Positions 1-6,751 are shown, counted from the stretch's first letter. The stretch: DNA of 20,588 nt from JAGQTE01 sp964648005 (GCA_964648005.1 CAZYKR010000044.1:1-20588), one strand, 5' to 3'. A program made the numbers and translations. Notes: generated by a model not told the origin, from the letters alone.

Positions 1-613
1 CGATCCGGCGCACCCGGCTGTTGCCGAGGTCGGCGACGTAGACGTGCCCGACGCTGTCGACGGCGACGCCGCGCGGGTCGTTGAGCTGGGCGATGCCGGC
101 CGGACCTCCGTCGCCGGCGAACCCGGCGGTGCCGGAACCGGCGATGGTGGAGACGGTGCCGGTGACGACGTTCACCTTGCGGATGCGGTTGCCCAGAGCC
201 TCGACGACGAAGAGGTTGTTGCCGCTGAGCGCCACCGACAAGGGGCGCGAGATGGAGGTCGTCGTCGCCGTCAGGTCCGGGCTCGAGAAGGCGGCGCCGG
301 TGCCCACAGCGCGGGTCGCGGCGCCGAGCGGGGTGACCTTCCACACGACGTTGCCCTCGCCGTCGGCGATGTAGGTGTTGCCGGCGCCGTCGGCGACCGC
401 GTCGCTCGGCCGGATCGCCAGGGCCGAGGCGTCGATGGTCCCCGAGCCGTAGCCCGCCAGCGTCCCAAGGGTGCCCGTACCGGCGGCCTCGGCCGGTGCG
501 GGCACGAGTCCGACGAGCAGGCCGGCGACCATGCCGGCCGTGGCCGCTGCGGCGACGCCCCGTCGTCGCGTACGGCCCAGGATGCCGTGGGGGGTGTCGT
601 TGCGGTGCGTCAC
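1..613 (-). CDS. Exported NHL-repeat (beta-propeller) protein, C-terminus cut by window edge
   Basis: Read on the minus strand from a GTG at 613, preceded by a strong AGGAGG five bases upstream. The open frame runs off the window, so only the first ~204 residues are seen. An N-terminal signal peptide is visible: basic RTRRRG, then a hydrophobic Ala/Val/Leu stretch (about residues 19-42) ending in PAEAAG. The rest shows NHL-type repeats with phrases such as NTYIADGEGNVVWKV, NNLFVVEALGNRIRKV, and GVAVDSVGHVYVADLGNSRV followed by RRI. Each gives one strand-rich blade of a beta-propeller, interspersed with GSGTAGFAGDGGPA-type loops typical of bacterial secreted NHL proteins. Such proteins are exported and probably bind protein or carbohydrate ligands; no catalytic residues can be assigned. 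Family is confident, role unknown. The gene lies downstream of and on the same strand as the P450 gene, but a hairpin at 718-736 and its own SD suggest a separate unit. Confidence 0.85.
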   Translation of the reverse strand, partial: MTHRNDTPHGILGRTRRRGVAAAATAGMVAGLLVGLVPAPAEAAGTGTLGTLAGYGSGTIDASALAIRPSDAVADGAGNTYIADGEGNVVWKVTPLGAATRAVGTGAAFSSPDLTATTTSISRPLSVALSGNNLFVVEALGNRIRKVNVVTGTVSTIAGSGTAGFAGDGGPAGIAQLNDPRGVAVDSVGHVYVADLGNSRVRRI

Positions 614-717
614 AGCGCCTCCTGCGTTCGCGCGCGTCGCGCGGAGGACTGGAACGCCCAGGAGCCGCCGCCTTCGCCGTAGGTGCGCTGACCTTACGAC
701 ACCCGTTCGCCGGTCGC

Positions 718-736
718 GCCGCCGACCGTCGGCGGC
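718..736. terminator. Hairpin terminator after the P450 gene
   Basis: GCCGCCGAC at 718-726 and GTCGGCGGC at 728-736 form a perfect 9-bp inverted repeat around one base, eight bases beyond the P450 stop codon. There is no T-tract, which is common for actinobacterial terminators. It separates the TetR-P450 operon from the NHL-repeat gene. Confidence 0.45.
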
Positions 737-743
737 TCGTCGC

Positions 744-2006
744 TCAGCGGAACGTGTAGCGGATGGGCAGGTGCTTGACGCCCGAGACGAAGTGGCTCTC
801 CGACCATGCCGCCGGTCCGGCCAGCTCGATGGTGTCGATCTGGGCGAACAGCTTGGCCAGGAAGGTGCGCAGCTCGCGGCGGGCGAACTGGGCGCCGAGG
901 CAGAAGTGGGTGCCCACGCCGAACGAGAGCAGCCGGTCGGCATCGGTGCGGGTGACGTCGAAGCGCATGGGGTCGGCGAAGATGTCCTCGTCGCGGTTGG
1001 CCGACGGGTACGACAGCAGCACGCGGCCGCCGGCGGGGATGTCGACGCCGCGGATGGTCGTCGGCTCGGTCGTGTAGCGCAGGAAGTGCCGCACGGGCGT
1101 GGTCCAGCGGATGCACTCGTCGGCGGCGCGCACGATGGCGTCCTCGTCGGCGTCACGCAGGCGGTCGAGTTGGTCCGGGTTGCGCAGCAGCGCCTCGAGG
1201 CCGCCCGACAGGGCGAACGACGTCGTGTCGTGCCCGGCGGTGGCGACGATGATGTAGTACCAGAGCCGCTCGGCGTCACCCATCGGGCAGCCGTCGACCT
1301 CGCCGTTGGCGATGACCGACGCCAGGTCGTCTCGGGGGCAGGCGCGGCGGTCGGCCGTCATCTCGTTGAAGTACTGGATGAGGCCCATGACGGCGCCGAG
1401 GACGCGCTGGTCGGCTGTCTCGGCGCCGCCGAGGTACTCGGGGTCGTTGGCGCCGAAGATGCCCTGGGTCAGGTCCATCATCATCGGCTCGTCGGTCTCG
1501 GGGACGCCGTAGATGTCCATGATCACGTGCAACGTGTAGGGCTGGGCGATGTCGTCGGCGAAGTCGCACTCGCCGCCCATGGCGCGCATCTTGGCGATGA
1601 AGTGGTCGGCGATCTCGTCGATGCGCGGCTGGCGGTGTCGCACCGCCGCCGGCTTGAACCAGTCGTTGGTGACGTGGCGGTGTGACGTGTGCTCGTGGTC
1701 GTCGAGCTGGACGAGCGAGCGGGGGACGAAGCCCGACAGCTCCATCTCGCGGTAAGCGGCGTCGGGGCCGAGCACCGAGAAGCTGGTGTTCTTCCAATGG
1801 CCGTCGTCGCGCGACACGGCAAAGACGTCCTCGTGGCGGGTCAGCACCCAGAACGGCGCGTGCTCGGGTGCGTCGACGCGCAGCACCGGCGTGGTGCGTC
1901 GGATCTCGGCGACCTCGGCGTGCCAGGCGTCCATGTCGGCCCACGGCGCGCCCAGGTGGAACAGGCCGTGGGCGTCGGTGGTGGGGGCGTCGGCGATGTC
2001 GGTCAT
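744..2006 (-). CDS. Cytochrome P450
   Basis: A complete 420-residue soluble bacterial class I P450. I-helix oxygen-activating motif AGHDTT at residues 257-262; K-helix ExxR as E297-R300 (ECIR); haem-binding loop FGVGTHFCLGAQFARRELR with axial thiolate Cys369. The C-terminal FVSGVKHLPIRYTF is the usual end of this P450 clade. There is no membrane anchor, so it is cytosolic and needs a ferredoxin and reductase; neither is encoded in the window. The ATG (2006-2004) overlaps the upstream TetR stop as ATGA, with GGAGGG eight bases upstream, so the two genes are probably translationally coupled. Similarity in style to CYP125/142-like lipid or sterol oxidases is inference, as is a link with the divergent CoA-transferase (monooxygenation of a lipid-like compound followed by CoA handling). 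Substrate cannot be told from sequence. Confidence 0.95.
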   Translation of the reverse strand: MTDIADAPTTDAHGLFHLGAPWADMDAWHAEVAEIRRTTPVLRVDAPEHAPFWVLTRHEDVFAVSRDDGHWKNTSFSVLGPDAAYREMELSGFVPRSLVQLDDHEHTSHRHVTNDWFKPAAVRHRQPRIDEIADHFIAKMRAMGGECDFADDIAQPYTLHVIMDIYGVPETDEPMMMDLTQGIFGANDPEYLGGAETADQRVLGAVMGLIQYFNEMTADRRACPRDDLASVIANGEVDGCPMGDAERLWYYIIVATAGHDTTSFALSGGLEALLRNPDQLDRLRDADEDAIVRAADECIRWTTPVRHFLRYTTEPTTIRGVDIPAGGRVLLSYPSANRDEDIFADPMRFDVTRTDADRLLSFGVGTHFCLGAQFARRELRTFLAKLFAQIDTIELAGPAAWSESHFVSGVKHLPIRYTFR

Positions 2007-2560
2007 GGGTCGTCCCTCCGGTGATCGATCCAGCTGCGGTACTCGGCGAGCACGACGGCGAGCCGCTCGCGGTCGATGTCGTCGTCGAGCTGCTGCGCGC
2101 CGATCAGCAACGAACAGCCGATGCGCGCCAGCGTGGCGGCGCGCTCGGGTGCGATCCCGACGTCGACGAAGGCGCGGGCGAGCACGTCCTCGCGGGCGCG
2201 GTCGGCGCGCGCCAGCGCCGCGGCGACGGTGGGGTTCGTGTGGCTCCAGGCGCGCATGGCGCGCTCGAGGTCGTGGTCGGTGTGCAGCGCCAGGTGCTGG
2301 AGCAGATCGATGCGCTCGGCCGGTGCCACGGCCTCGACCTCGGCCAGGATCGCCGGCACGAGCTCATCCTCCCAGTGCCCGATCAGCGCGTCCTGGAAGG
2401 CCGGGCCGCTCTCGAAGTGGTGATAGAGCGAGCCGCGAGTGACGTCGAGCCGCTCGCAGAGCCGGGTGGTGGTGAGGCCGGCGACGCCGTCGCTGGCGAG
2501 GATGGCCATCGCCGCCGCGTAGAAGTCGTCGGGGGTGAGGCGAGTCGTGACGGCGGGCAC
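2003..2560 (-). CDS. TetR/AcrR family transcriptional regulator of the P450/CoA-transferase locus
   Basis: 185 residues from a GTG at 2560. The N-terminal helix-turn-helix is at about residues 29-48 (LTTTRLCERLDVTRGSLYHHFE, of which RGSLYHHF is the recognition end). The C-terminal helical domain (about 60-175) is the ligand pocket, too variable to name a ligand. The GTG start is chosen because there is no SD, but a -10-like TATGGT lies at 2574-2569 with eight bases between it and the GTG, as in leaderless actinobacterial mRNAs. A longer reading frame upstream exists only because the CoA-transferase gene is open in antisense. The stop overlaps the P450 ATG (ATGA). Two operator-like dyads sit directly upstream (2571-2607), so it likely represses its own operon and the divergent CoA-transferase until an inducer binds. 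Confidence 0.9.
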   Translation of the reverse strand: MPAVTTRLTPDDFYAAAMAILASDGVAGLTTTRLCERLDVTRGSLYHHFESGPAFQDALIGHWEDELVPAILAEVEAVAPAERIDLLQHLALHTDHDLERAMRAWSHTNPTVAAALARADRAREDVLARAFVDVGIAPERAATLARIGCSLLIGAQQLDDDIDRERLAVVLAEYRSWIDHRRDDP

Positions 2561-2570
2561 GGGCCGAGAC

Positions 2571-2607
2571 CATACACCGCTGTATGGAATCCGTACACCG
2601 ATGTATG
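2571..2607. promoter_or_regulatory. Twin palindromic TetR operator in the divergent promoter region
   Basis: CATACACCGCTGTATG (2571-2586) is a perfect 6-bp dyad (CATACA/TGTATG) with a 4-bp centre. A near copy, CGTACACCGATGTATG (2592-2607), follows at an offset of exactly 21 bp, two helical turns. A TATGGT -10-like hexamer overlaps each outer edge: 2574-2569 on the minus strand for tetR and 2604-2609 on the plus strand for the CoA-transferase. Occupancy would therefore block both promoters. Binding by the adjacent TetR protein is inference from position and symmetry. Confidence 0.75.
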
Positions 2608-2686
2608 GTGCGGGGCGTTCCCCAGGCCGGGCGGCGGTCCGCTGTGGCCCGGCCGGTCCGGCGGGGCATGGGGGAGACTGTCGGCG

Positions 2687-4174
2687 ATGCACGAGGACGA
2701 GCTGCGGCGGTGGTGGGCGGGAACGGGGATCGACGGCAGCGAGGTCGGCCCCGACGTCACCGACGCCGACATCCTCGATGCCGACGGAGCGGTCGAGGCG
2801 GCAGCGCGCGCCGGCACCGGCGTGGCGGTCGAGGGGGCCGACCCGGTCGTCGCGTGCCGGCACCGCATCGGCGAGGGCGCGGCGGCGGCGCTGGCGCTGG
2901 TCGGGATGCACGCCGCCGCGCTGCACCAGGCTGACGGCGGCGGTGGCCAGTCGGTGCAGGTCGACGTGCGTGCGGCGGCGGCGACGCTGCTCGGCTTCGC
3001 CTTCCAGCAGGCGGACGGGTTGGATCTGGCTCGCCACCACAACGCCACGATCGCCGCCTACCCGACGGCGGATGGGCGCTGGGTCCACCTCCACGGCGGG
3101 TTCCCGCACCTCGCTGAGGGACTCCTCGACCTGCTCGGTCTGCACCCCAGCGCCCTCGACGACGCCGAGGCCGTCGCCGCCGCGGTGGCGCGCCGCGACG
3201 GCGCCGACCTCGAGGACGCCATCGCGGCACGGGGGCTGTGCGGCGCGCTGGTGCGCTCGCCCGCCGAGTGGGCGGCGCATCCCCAGGGTGCCCATCTGGC
3301 GTCTGCGGGAGCGGTGATGCTCGAGCGGCTCGGCGACGGGCCGGTGCGCCTGCCAGCGGCGGCGCGTCCGCGTTCGACGAACCCGGACTCCGACGCGCGA
3401 CCGCTCGACGGGCTGCGGGTGCTCGATCTGACCCGGGTCCTCGCCGGGCCGACCTGCGGGCGGACGCTGGCGTCGCTCGGGGCGCAGGTGCTGCGCGTCG
3501 GTGCGGCGCGGCTGGGGTCGATCGAGCCGTTCGTGATCGATACCGGCCACGGCAAGCGCAATGCCTTCGCCGACCTCGCCACCCCCGACGGGCGGGCGGC
3601 GCTCGATCGACTCGTGGACGAGGCCGACGTGATCGTGCAGGGCTACCGGCCGGGCGCGCTCGACCGGTTCGGCCTGGCGCCCGCCCACCTCGCCGAACGG
3701 CGACCCGGGATCGTCGTGGTGCAGGTCAGCTGCTACGGCTCGACGGGACCGTGGGCCGAGCGGCGCGGGTGGGAGCAGCTCGCGCAGTCGACCACCGGCA
3801 TGAGCTGGGTCGAGGGCGACGTCGGCTCCGGCGGCGCGCCGAGGCTCGTGCCCGCCGCCGCCACGGACTACACGATGGGCTACCTCGCCGCCGCCGGGGT
3901 GCTGGCGGCACTGCGCCGCCGCACGGCCGGCGGCGGGTCGTGGCTGGTGCGGGCCTCGCTCTGCCAGACGGCGCAGTGGTTCGCCGCCGCCGGCCTCGTC
4001 GAGGATCCGTCCCGAGCGTCGGGTCTCGGCGACGTCGACGCCCGCCTCGTGGCGACCGACACGTCCTGGGGTCGGCTGCGGCACCTGCCGCCCGCGCTCG
4101 AGTTGTCGGCGACACCATGCCGGTGGGACCGGCCGCCCGAGCCGCTCGGCACCAGCCCCGCGGCATGGTGGTGA
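2687..4174 (+). CDS. CaiB/BaiF family (class III) CoA-transferase with permuted domain order
   Basis: 495 residues from ATG 2687, with only a loosely placed GGGGGAG about 12 bases upstream; the frame extends further upstream but contains no better start. Residues about 240-430 carry the features normally found at the N-terminus of CaiB/BaiF proteins: LDGLRVLDLTRVLAGP (240-255), GKRNAFADL, ADVIVQGYRPGALDRFGL, and TDYTMGYLAAAGVLAAL. In the last of these, Asp394 aligns with the catalytic Asp of formyl-CoA transferase. Residues about 55-225 instead resemble the usual C-terminal part (GGGGQSVQVDVRAAAA, YPTADGRWVHLHGG, SPAEWAAHPQGAHLA), so the order is reversed. Such long, permuted members are known to me among actinobacterial and proteobacterial annotations. 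Predicted reaction: reversible CoA transfer between acyl-CoA and a carboxylic acid through an aspartyl intermediate, in the cytosol. Divergent from tetR-P450 and sharing its operators, so probably in the same catabolic route. Confidence 0.85.
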   Translation: MHEDELRRWWAGTGIDGSEVGPDVTDADILDADGAVEAAARAGTGVAVEGADPVVACRHRIGEGAAAALALVGMHAAALHQADGGGGQSVQVDVRAAAATLLGFAFQQADGLDLARHHNATIAAYPTADGRWVHLHGGFPHLAEGLLDLLGLHPSALDDAEAVAAAVARRDGADLEDAIAARGLCGALVRSPAEWAAHPQGAHLASAGAVMLERLGDGPVRLPAAARPRSTNPDSDARPLDGLRVLDLTRVLAGPTCGRTLASLGAQVLRVGAARLGSIEPFVIDTGHGKRNAFADLATPDGRAALDRLVDEADVIVQGYRPGALDRFGLAPAHLAERRPGIVVVQVSCYGSTGPWAERRGWEQLAQSTTGMSWVEGDVGSGGAPRLVPAAATDYTMGYLAAAGVLAALRRRTAGGGSWLVRASLCQTAQWFAAAGLVEDPSRASGLGDVDARLVATDTSWGRLRHLPPALELSATPCRWDRPPEPLGTSPAAWW

Positions 4175-4199
4175 CGCTGCCGATCTCGTCGACCCGGTG

Positions 4200-4985
4200 T
4201 CAGCCGGTGTGCTCGGCCAACCAGGCCTGCCAGCGGGGCTTGTCCCGCTCGACGATGGCGGGGGCGTCGTCGCCGTAGAGGTACGCCCACACCGACACGC
4301 CGCAGCCGCCGCCGCTGCCTTCGGCGGCCAGGAAGGCGGTGCCGGGGGCCGGCTCGTCCACCAGCAGCGCCACGTGGTTCGATCCGACGGCCACCACGGT
4401 GCCGGCGAGCTGGAGGCCCTCGCCGGCGTCGGCAACGACGGCGTCGCCGACGCCGGGGGCGGCAGGGAGGCCGAGCTCGGTGGTGAGGCGGGCCCAGGCG
4501 GCGTCGCGGTCGAGCTCCCACATCCCCATGGGCAGCATCGACGTCGCGTCCTGGCCCGGGAAGTGCTTGCGGTGAAGCTGAAGATTGAACAGGAACAGGC
4601 CCCAGCCTTCGCGCATGGCGTCGTACTGGTCGTCCCACTCCTCGCCGTCGCCGAAGCCGCTGTTGATGAGTCGCACGATGCAGGTGCCCTGGTCGCGCGC
4701 CTCGACGAGCCATTCGAACGCCAGGCCGCCGACCCCCTCACCGCCGTCGAACACGATGCGGCGGGGTGGCTCCCAGGCGGCGACGCGTCCGGGGACCTGC
4801 ATCTCGGGGGCGTCGCCGAACGATGCGGTCGCCGCGCCGCCGGGTCGTTCCTCAACGGTGTGCGGCACGTACCACGACGAGATGCCCGGGCCGGTGGCGA
4901 TGGCCTGCCACACCTCCTCGGGGGTGCCCTCGACCTCGATCTCGAGCTCGAGGCTGCGGGACGGGTCGTTGGTGGGTTCGGTCAT
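4200..4985 (-). CDS. SRPBCC/AHSA1-type protein with an extra C-terminal domain
   Basis: 261 residues. Residues about 10-145 form a START-like SRPBCC fold: SLELEIEVEGTPEEVWQAIA, GPGISSWYVPHTVEERPGG, VAAWEPPRRIVFD, FEWLVEA, TCIVRLINSGFG, YDAMREGWGLFLFNLQLH. This is the AHSA1 (Aha1 C-terminal-like) subgroup, which binds hydrophobic ligands. Residues about 155-261 form a second half not expected in a minimal AHSA1 protein: AWARLTTELGL, TVVAVGSNHVALLVDEPAPGTAF, VWAYLYGDDAP, RWQAWLAEHTG. It may be a degenerate second SRPBCC unit. The start has AGGAG seven bases upstream and overlaps the stop of the ArsR-like gene (ATGA). The ligand and role are unknown; pairing with an ArsR-type regulator is a common arrangement. 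Ends 25 bases from the CoA-transferase stop, convergently. Confidence 0.85.
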   Translation of the reverse strand: MTEPTNDPSRSLELEIEVEGTPEEVWQAIATGPGISSWYVPHTVEERPGGAATASFGDAPEMQVPGRVAAWEPPRRIVFDGGEGVGGLAFEWLVEARDQGTCIVRLINSGFGDGEEWDDQYDAMREGWGLFLFNLQLHRKHFPGQDATSMLPMGMWELDRDAAWARLTTELGLPAAPGVGDAVVADAGEGLQLAGTVVAVGSNHVALLVDEPAPGTAFLAAEGSGGGCGVSVWAYLYGDDAPAIVERDKPRWQAWLAEHTG

Positions 4986-5590
4986 CGGTCGCTCCTGGTG
5001 GTGTCGTCGGACGGCGGGGTGGGGTGGGCGGCGACGAGGAGGCGGTGCGGCCGTCCGCCCGGCGCCTCCTCGTCGTGGTAGCGGGCGACGAGGTCGGTGA
5101 CGGCGTCGGCCAGCTCGGCCGTGAAGGCGGCGCGGTCTGCGGCGGAGGCGAATCGGATCTCGGTGTCGATGGCGAGCGTCGGCAGCGCCTTGCCGGCGGC
5201 GTCGGCCTTGCGGGCGAGCGACGACACCTCACGCACGAGGCGCGCCGCCAGCGCGATGAGGTAGCGACTCGACAGGCGATCGACCGAGCCAGGGTCGGCA
5301 GTGGCGTCGCCGCCGATGGCGGCAGGGGAGACGAGGTAGCCGCGCGCCGTCGCCTGCACGATGCGTTCGGTGGCGCCGCGGCGCGGGCGTTCCTCCACGA
5401 GCTCGACGAGGCCGTGCGCTTCGAGGGCACGCAGGTGGTAGTTCACCTTCTGGCGGGCGAGACCGAGGGTGCGGGCGACGCTCGAGGCAGAGCCGGGTTC
5501 GACCAGCAGGCGCAAGATCTGGGCGCGCACCGGGTCGAGCGCGGCGATGGCGGCGTCGGGGGCATCGATCACCTCGAGGTCGAGCACCAC
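4982..5590 (-). CDS. ArsR-like winged-helix transcriptional regulator
   Basis: 202 residues. The winged helix-turn-helix covers about residues 15-85: LDPVRAQILRLLVEPGSASS, VARTLGLARQKVNYHLRALE (recognition helix RQKVNYHLRALEAHGL, 46-61), then the wing ELVEERPRRGATERIVQAT. The C-terminal ~115 residues (100-202) are longer than in a minimal ArsR protein; they are mostly helical, contain no metal-binding Cys pair, and could be a ligand or dimerisation domain. Start GTG 5590 (the next codon is also GTG). No SD is present, but TATAGT lies at 5604-5599 with eight bases to the GTG, suggesting a leaderless message. ATGA overlap with the SRPBCC gene indicates a two-gene operon whose product it probably controls. 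Confidence 0.85.
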   Translation of the reverse strand: MVLDLEVIDAPDAAIAALDPVRAQILRLLVEPGSASSVARTLGLARQKVNYHLRALEAHGLVELVEERPRRGATERIVQATARGYLVSPAAIGGDATADPGSVDRLSSRYLIALAARLVREVSSLARKADAAGKALPTLAIDTEIRFASAADRAAFTAELADAVTDLVARYHDEEAPGGRPHRLLVAAHPTPPSDDTTRSDR

Positions 5591-5598
5591 GCCAGAGA

Positions 5599-5622
5599 AC
5601 TATAGAAAAGAAATCTTGTCAA
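5599..5622 (-). promoter_or_regulatory. AT-rich promoter of the ArsR-like/SRPBCC operon
   Basis: An isolated AT-rich patch in very GC-rich DNA. On the minus strand TATAGT (5604-5599) is a good -10 match eight bases before the GTG at 5590. A TTGACA (5622-5617) lies only 12 bp upstream, too close to be its -35. AAGAAATCTT (inverted AAGA/TCTT) lies between and could be part of an operator. Confidence 0.45.
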
Positions 5623-5666
5623 TACGGCCAACGGTCGTCGGCCCGATGCTGCCAGGCCGTCGACGG

Positions 5667-5719
5667 CGAACGAGCCGGCAGATCGCGTGCGTTGTCGACG
5701 CGATCTGCCGGCTCGTTCG
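5667..5719. repeat. Perfect 22-bp stem inverted repeat, 9-nt loop
   Basis: The left arm at 5667-5688 and the right arm at 5698-5719 are exact reverse complements over 22 bp, with the nine bases 5689-5697 between. The left arm begins CGAACGAGCCGG and the right arm ends CCGGCTCGTTCG. Immediately after comes a second dyad, GGTGAAC (5720-5726), GGCT, GTTCACC (5731-5737). The element lies about 90 bases past the stop of the second SRPBCC gene and about 75 bases upstream of the ArsR-like start, between two same-strand operons, so a strong factor-independent terminator is the simplest reading. There is no T-tract. The stem is far longer than a usual terminator; a protein-binding site or a decayed mobile hairpin element are alternatives. 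Confidence 0.7.
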
Positions 5720-5827
5720 GGTGAACGGCTGTTCACCGGTAGACGGGGCGGCGCGCACGGCGGCCGCGGTTTCCGGCAACGTGGGCGACCCGCCCGGCCG
5801 GCCGCCAGCTCAGCCGCCTCAGCCGGC

Positions 5828-6349
5828 TCAGCCGGCCAGGGTCGACCCGGTCTCGAGGAGCGACTTGAGGTCGCTGAGCACCCAGGCCCAGCCGCCGCCT
5901 CCGCCCTGGCCGGCGTCCTCGTCGGCACCGGAGACCATGTGGGCGATCATCGGCGCGCCGTCGAGCTCGTGGGTGAGGGTCAGTCGGCAGAAGCCCCCGT
6001 CGATCACAGCGATGTCGTAGCTGACGCGGGTGAAACCCTCGTCCGCCATCGCCGGGACCATGTGGAAGCGCCACGTCATCACCAGGCGCTTCGGCGGGTC
6101 GGCTTCGAGGATCTCCCCGTCGACCAGCACGTCGGGGCAGGGGAAGCCCTGCGCCTCGGCGCCGGCCTTGAACTCGTCGTTGGGGACGACGGTCATGGCG
6201 CCTCCCGGACGCAGCTCGGCGCGGAGGTACCCGGTGTAGCCGTACCGGTTGGTCCACTCGGGATCGGTGATCGCTTCCCAGATCGCCTCGGGGGAGGCCT
6301 TGATGTACACCCGGTACACCTGGGTGGTCTCGGTCGCTGTGGTGGTCAT
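5828..6349 (-). CDS. SRPBCC domain protein (AHSA1-like) paired with ArsR regulator
   Basis: 173 residues from ATG 6349, chosen over an in-frame upstream extension because GGAG lies about eight bases upstream and because it overlaps the ArsR stop as ATGA. A single START-like domain covers nearly the whole protein: TQVYRVYIKASPEAIWEAIT (9-28), DPEWTNRYGYTGYLRAELRPGG, VDGEILEADPPKRLVMTWRF, FTRVSYDIA, CRLTLTHELDGAP. The Gly-rich GGGGGWAWVLSDLKSLLETG near the C-terminus is the last helix. The family binds hydrophobic small molecules or acts as a chaperone-like cofactor; the ligand is unknown. Known ArsR-SRPBCC pairs are regulated together, and a perfect palindrome upstream of the operon supports that here. 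Confidence 0.9.
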   Translation of the reverse strand: MTTTATETTQVYRVYIKASPEAIWEAITDPEWTNRYGYTGYLRAELRPGGAMTVVPNDEFKAGAEAQGFPCPDVLVDGEILEADPPKRLVMTWRFHMVPAMADEGFTRVSYDIAVIDGGFCRLTLTHELDGAPMIAHMVSGADEDAGQGGGGGWAWVLSDLKSLLETGSTLAG

Positions 6350-6675
6350 GACGTCTGCTCCAGTTGGTCTTTGAGGTCGAGGAGCGCCGTGACGCGGTGC
6401 TCCGTGAACTTGTCGATCCAGCGATCGTGGATCTGGCGGATGGGCACCGGGTTCAAGAAGTGCAGCTTCTCCCTGCCCGACCGCTGCGTGACGACCAGGT
6501 TCGCTTCCTCGAGCACCTTGAGGTGCTTCATCACCCCGAAGCGGGTCATGTCCAGCTCCGCCTCGAGCTCGTGCAGCGATTGCCCGTCGCGCGCGAACAG
6601 CGAGTCGAGCAGGAGGCGGCGGCTCGGGTCGGCCAGCGCCCGGAACACCAGGTGCAGGTCGTCGTTGCCGGTCAC
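6346..6675 (-). CDS. ArsR family winged-helix repressor
   Basis: 109 residues if started at GTG 6675. The protein is nearly all DNA-binding domain: HLVFRALADPSRRLLLDSLF, DGQSLHELEAELDMTRFGVM, KHLKVLEEANLVVTQRSGRE, then the wing KLHFLNPVPIRQIHDRWIDK. There is no metal-binding ELCVCDL-type motif, as expected for the ArsR subgroup that accompanies SRPBCC genes. An earlier GTG at 6684 is in frame but lies inside the likely -10 (TATCGT, 6688-6683), so 6675, seven bases after that -10 and without an SD, is preferred as a leaderless start. The stop overlaps the SRPBCC ATG. Autoregulation is very likely because a 20-bp palindrome sits between its -35 and -10. Confidence 0.9.
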   Translation of the reverse strand: MTGNDDLHLVFRALADPSRRLLLDSLFARDGQSLHELEAELDMTRFGVMKHLKVLEEANLVVTQRSGREKLHFLNPVPIRQIHDRWIDKFTEHRVTALLDLKDQLEQTS

Positions 6676-6682
6676 GTCTCGC

Positions 6683-6712
6683 ACGATAGGTGACTAAATA
6701 GTCACCTGTCAA
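6683..6712 (-). promoter_or_regulatory. ArsR promoter with embedded palindromic operator
   Basis: On the minus strand: -35 TTGACA (6712-6707), 18-bp spacer, -10 TATCGT (6688-6683), then seven bases to GTG 6675. The spacer is filled by AGGTGACTA-AA-TAGTCACCT (6688-6707 on the plus strand), a perfect 9-bp dyad with a 2-bp centre. This is textbook placement for autorepression; the binding protein is inferred from adjacency. Confidence 0.75.
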
Positions 6713-6730
6713 CGGCAGCGCGAAACTTGG

Positions 6731-6751
6731 GTCGGAACTCCGACATGTCGG
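6731..6751. repeat. Overlapping short palindromes upstream of the M13 peptidase gene
   Basis: GTCGGAACTCCGAC (6731-6744) is a 6-bp dyad with a 2-bp centre, and CCGACATGTCGG (6740-6751) is a perfect 12-bp palindrome overlapping it. They lie in the 144-bp divergent spacer between the ArsR gene and the peptidase. They may be a regulator site for the peptidase; chance is possible in GC-rich DNA. Confidence 0.3.

Noticed and set aside
693..720. GTAAGG upstream of the NHL gene on the minus strand as a third sigma-regulated promoter
   Set aside because: The first box is GTAAGGT and the sequence 14 bases downstream is CGAAGGC, not GGTCCTG; only half of the motif is present.
471..1685. 404-residue plus-strand open frame
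   Set aside because: Antisense of the P450 and the NHL-protein signal region; low-complexity translation caused by high GC third positions.
2561..4855. Very long minus-strand frame continuing upstream of the TetR gene
   Set aside because: It is antisense to the CoA-transferase; the translation is Arg/Pro/Ala-rich without motifs. Only the last 185 residues (TetR) are real.
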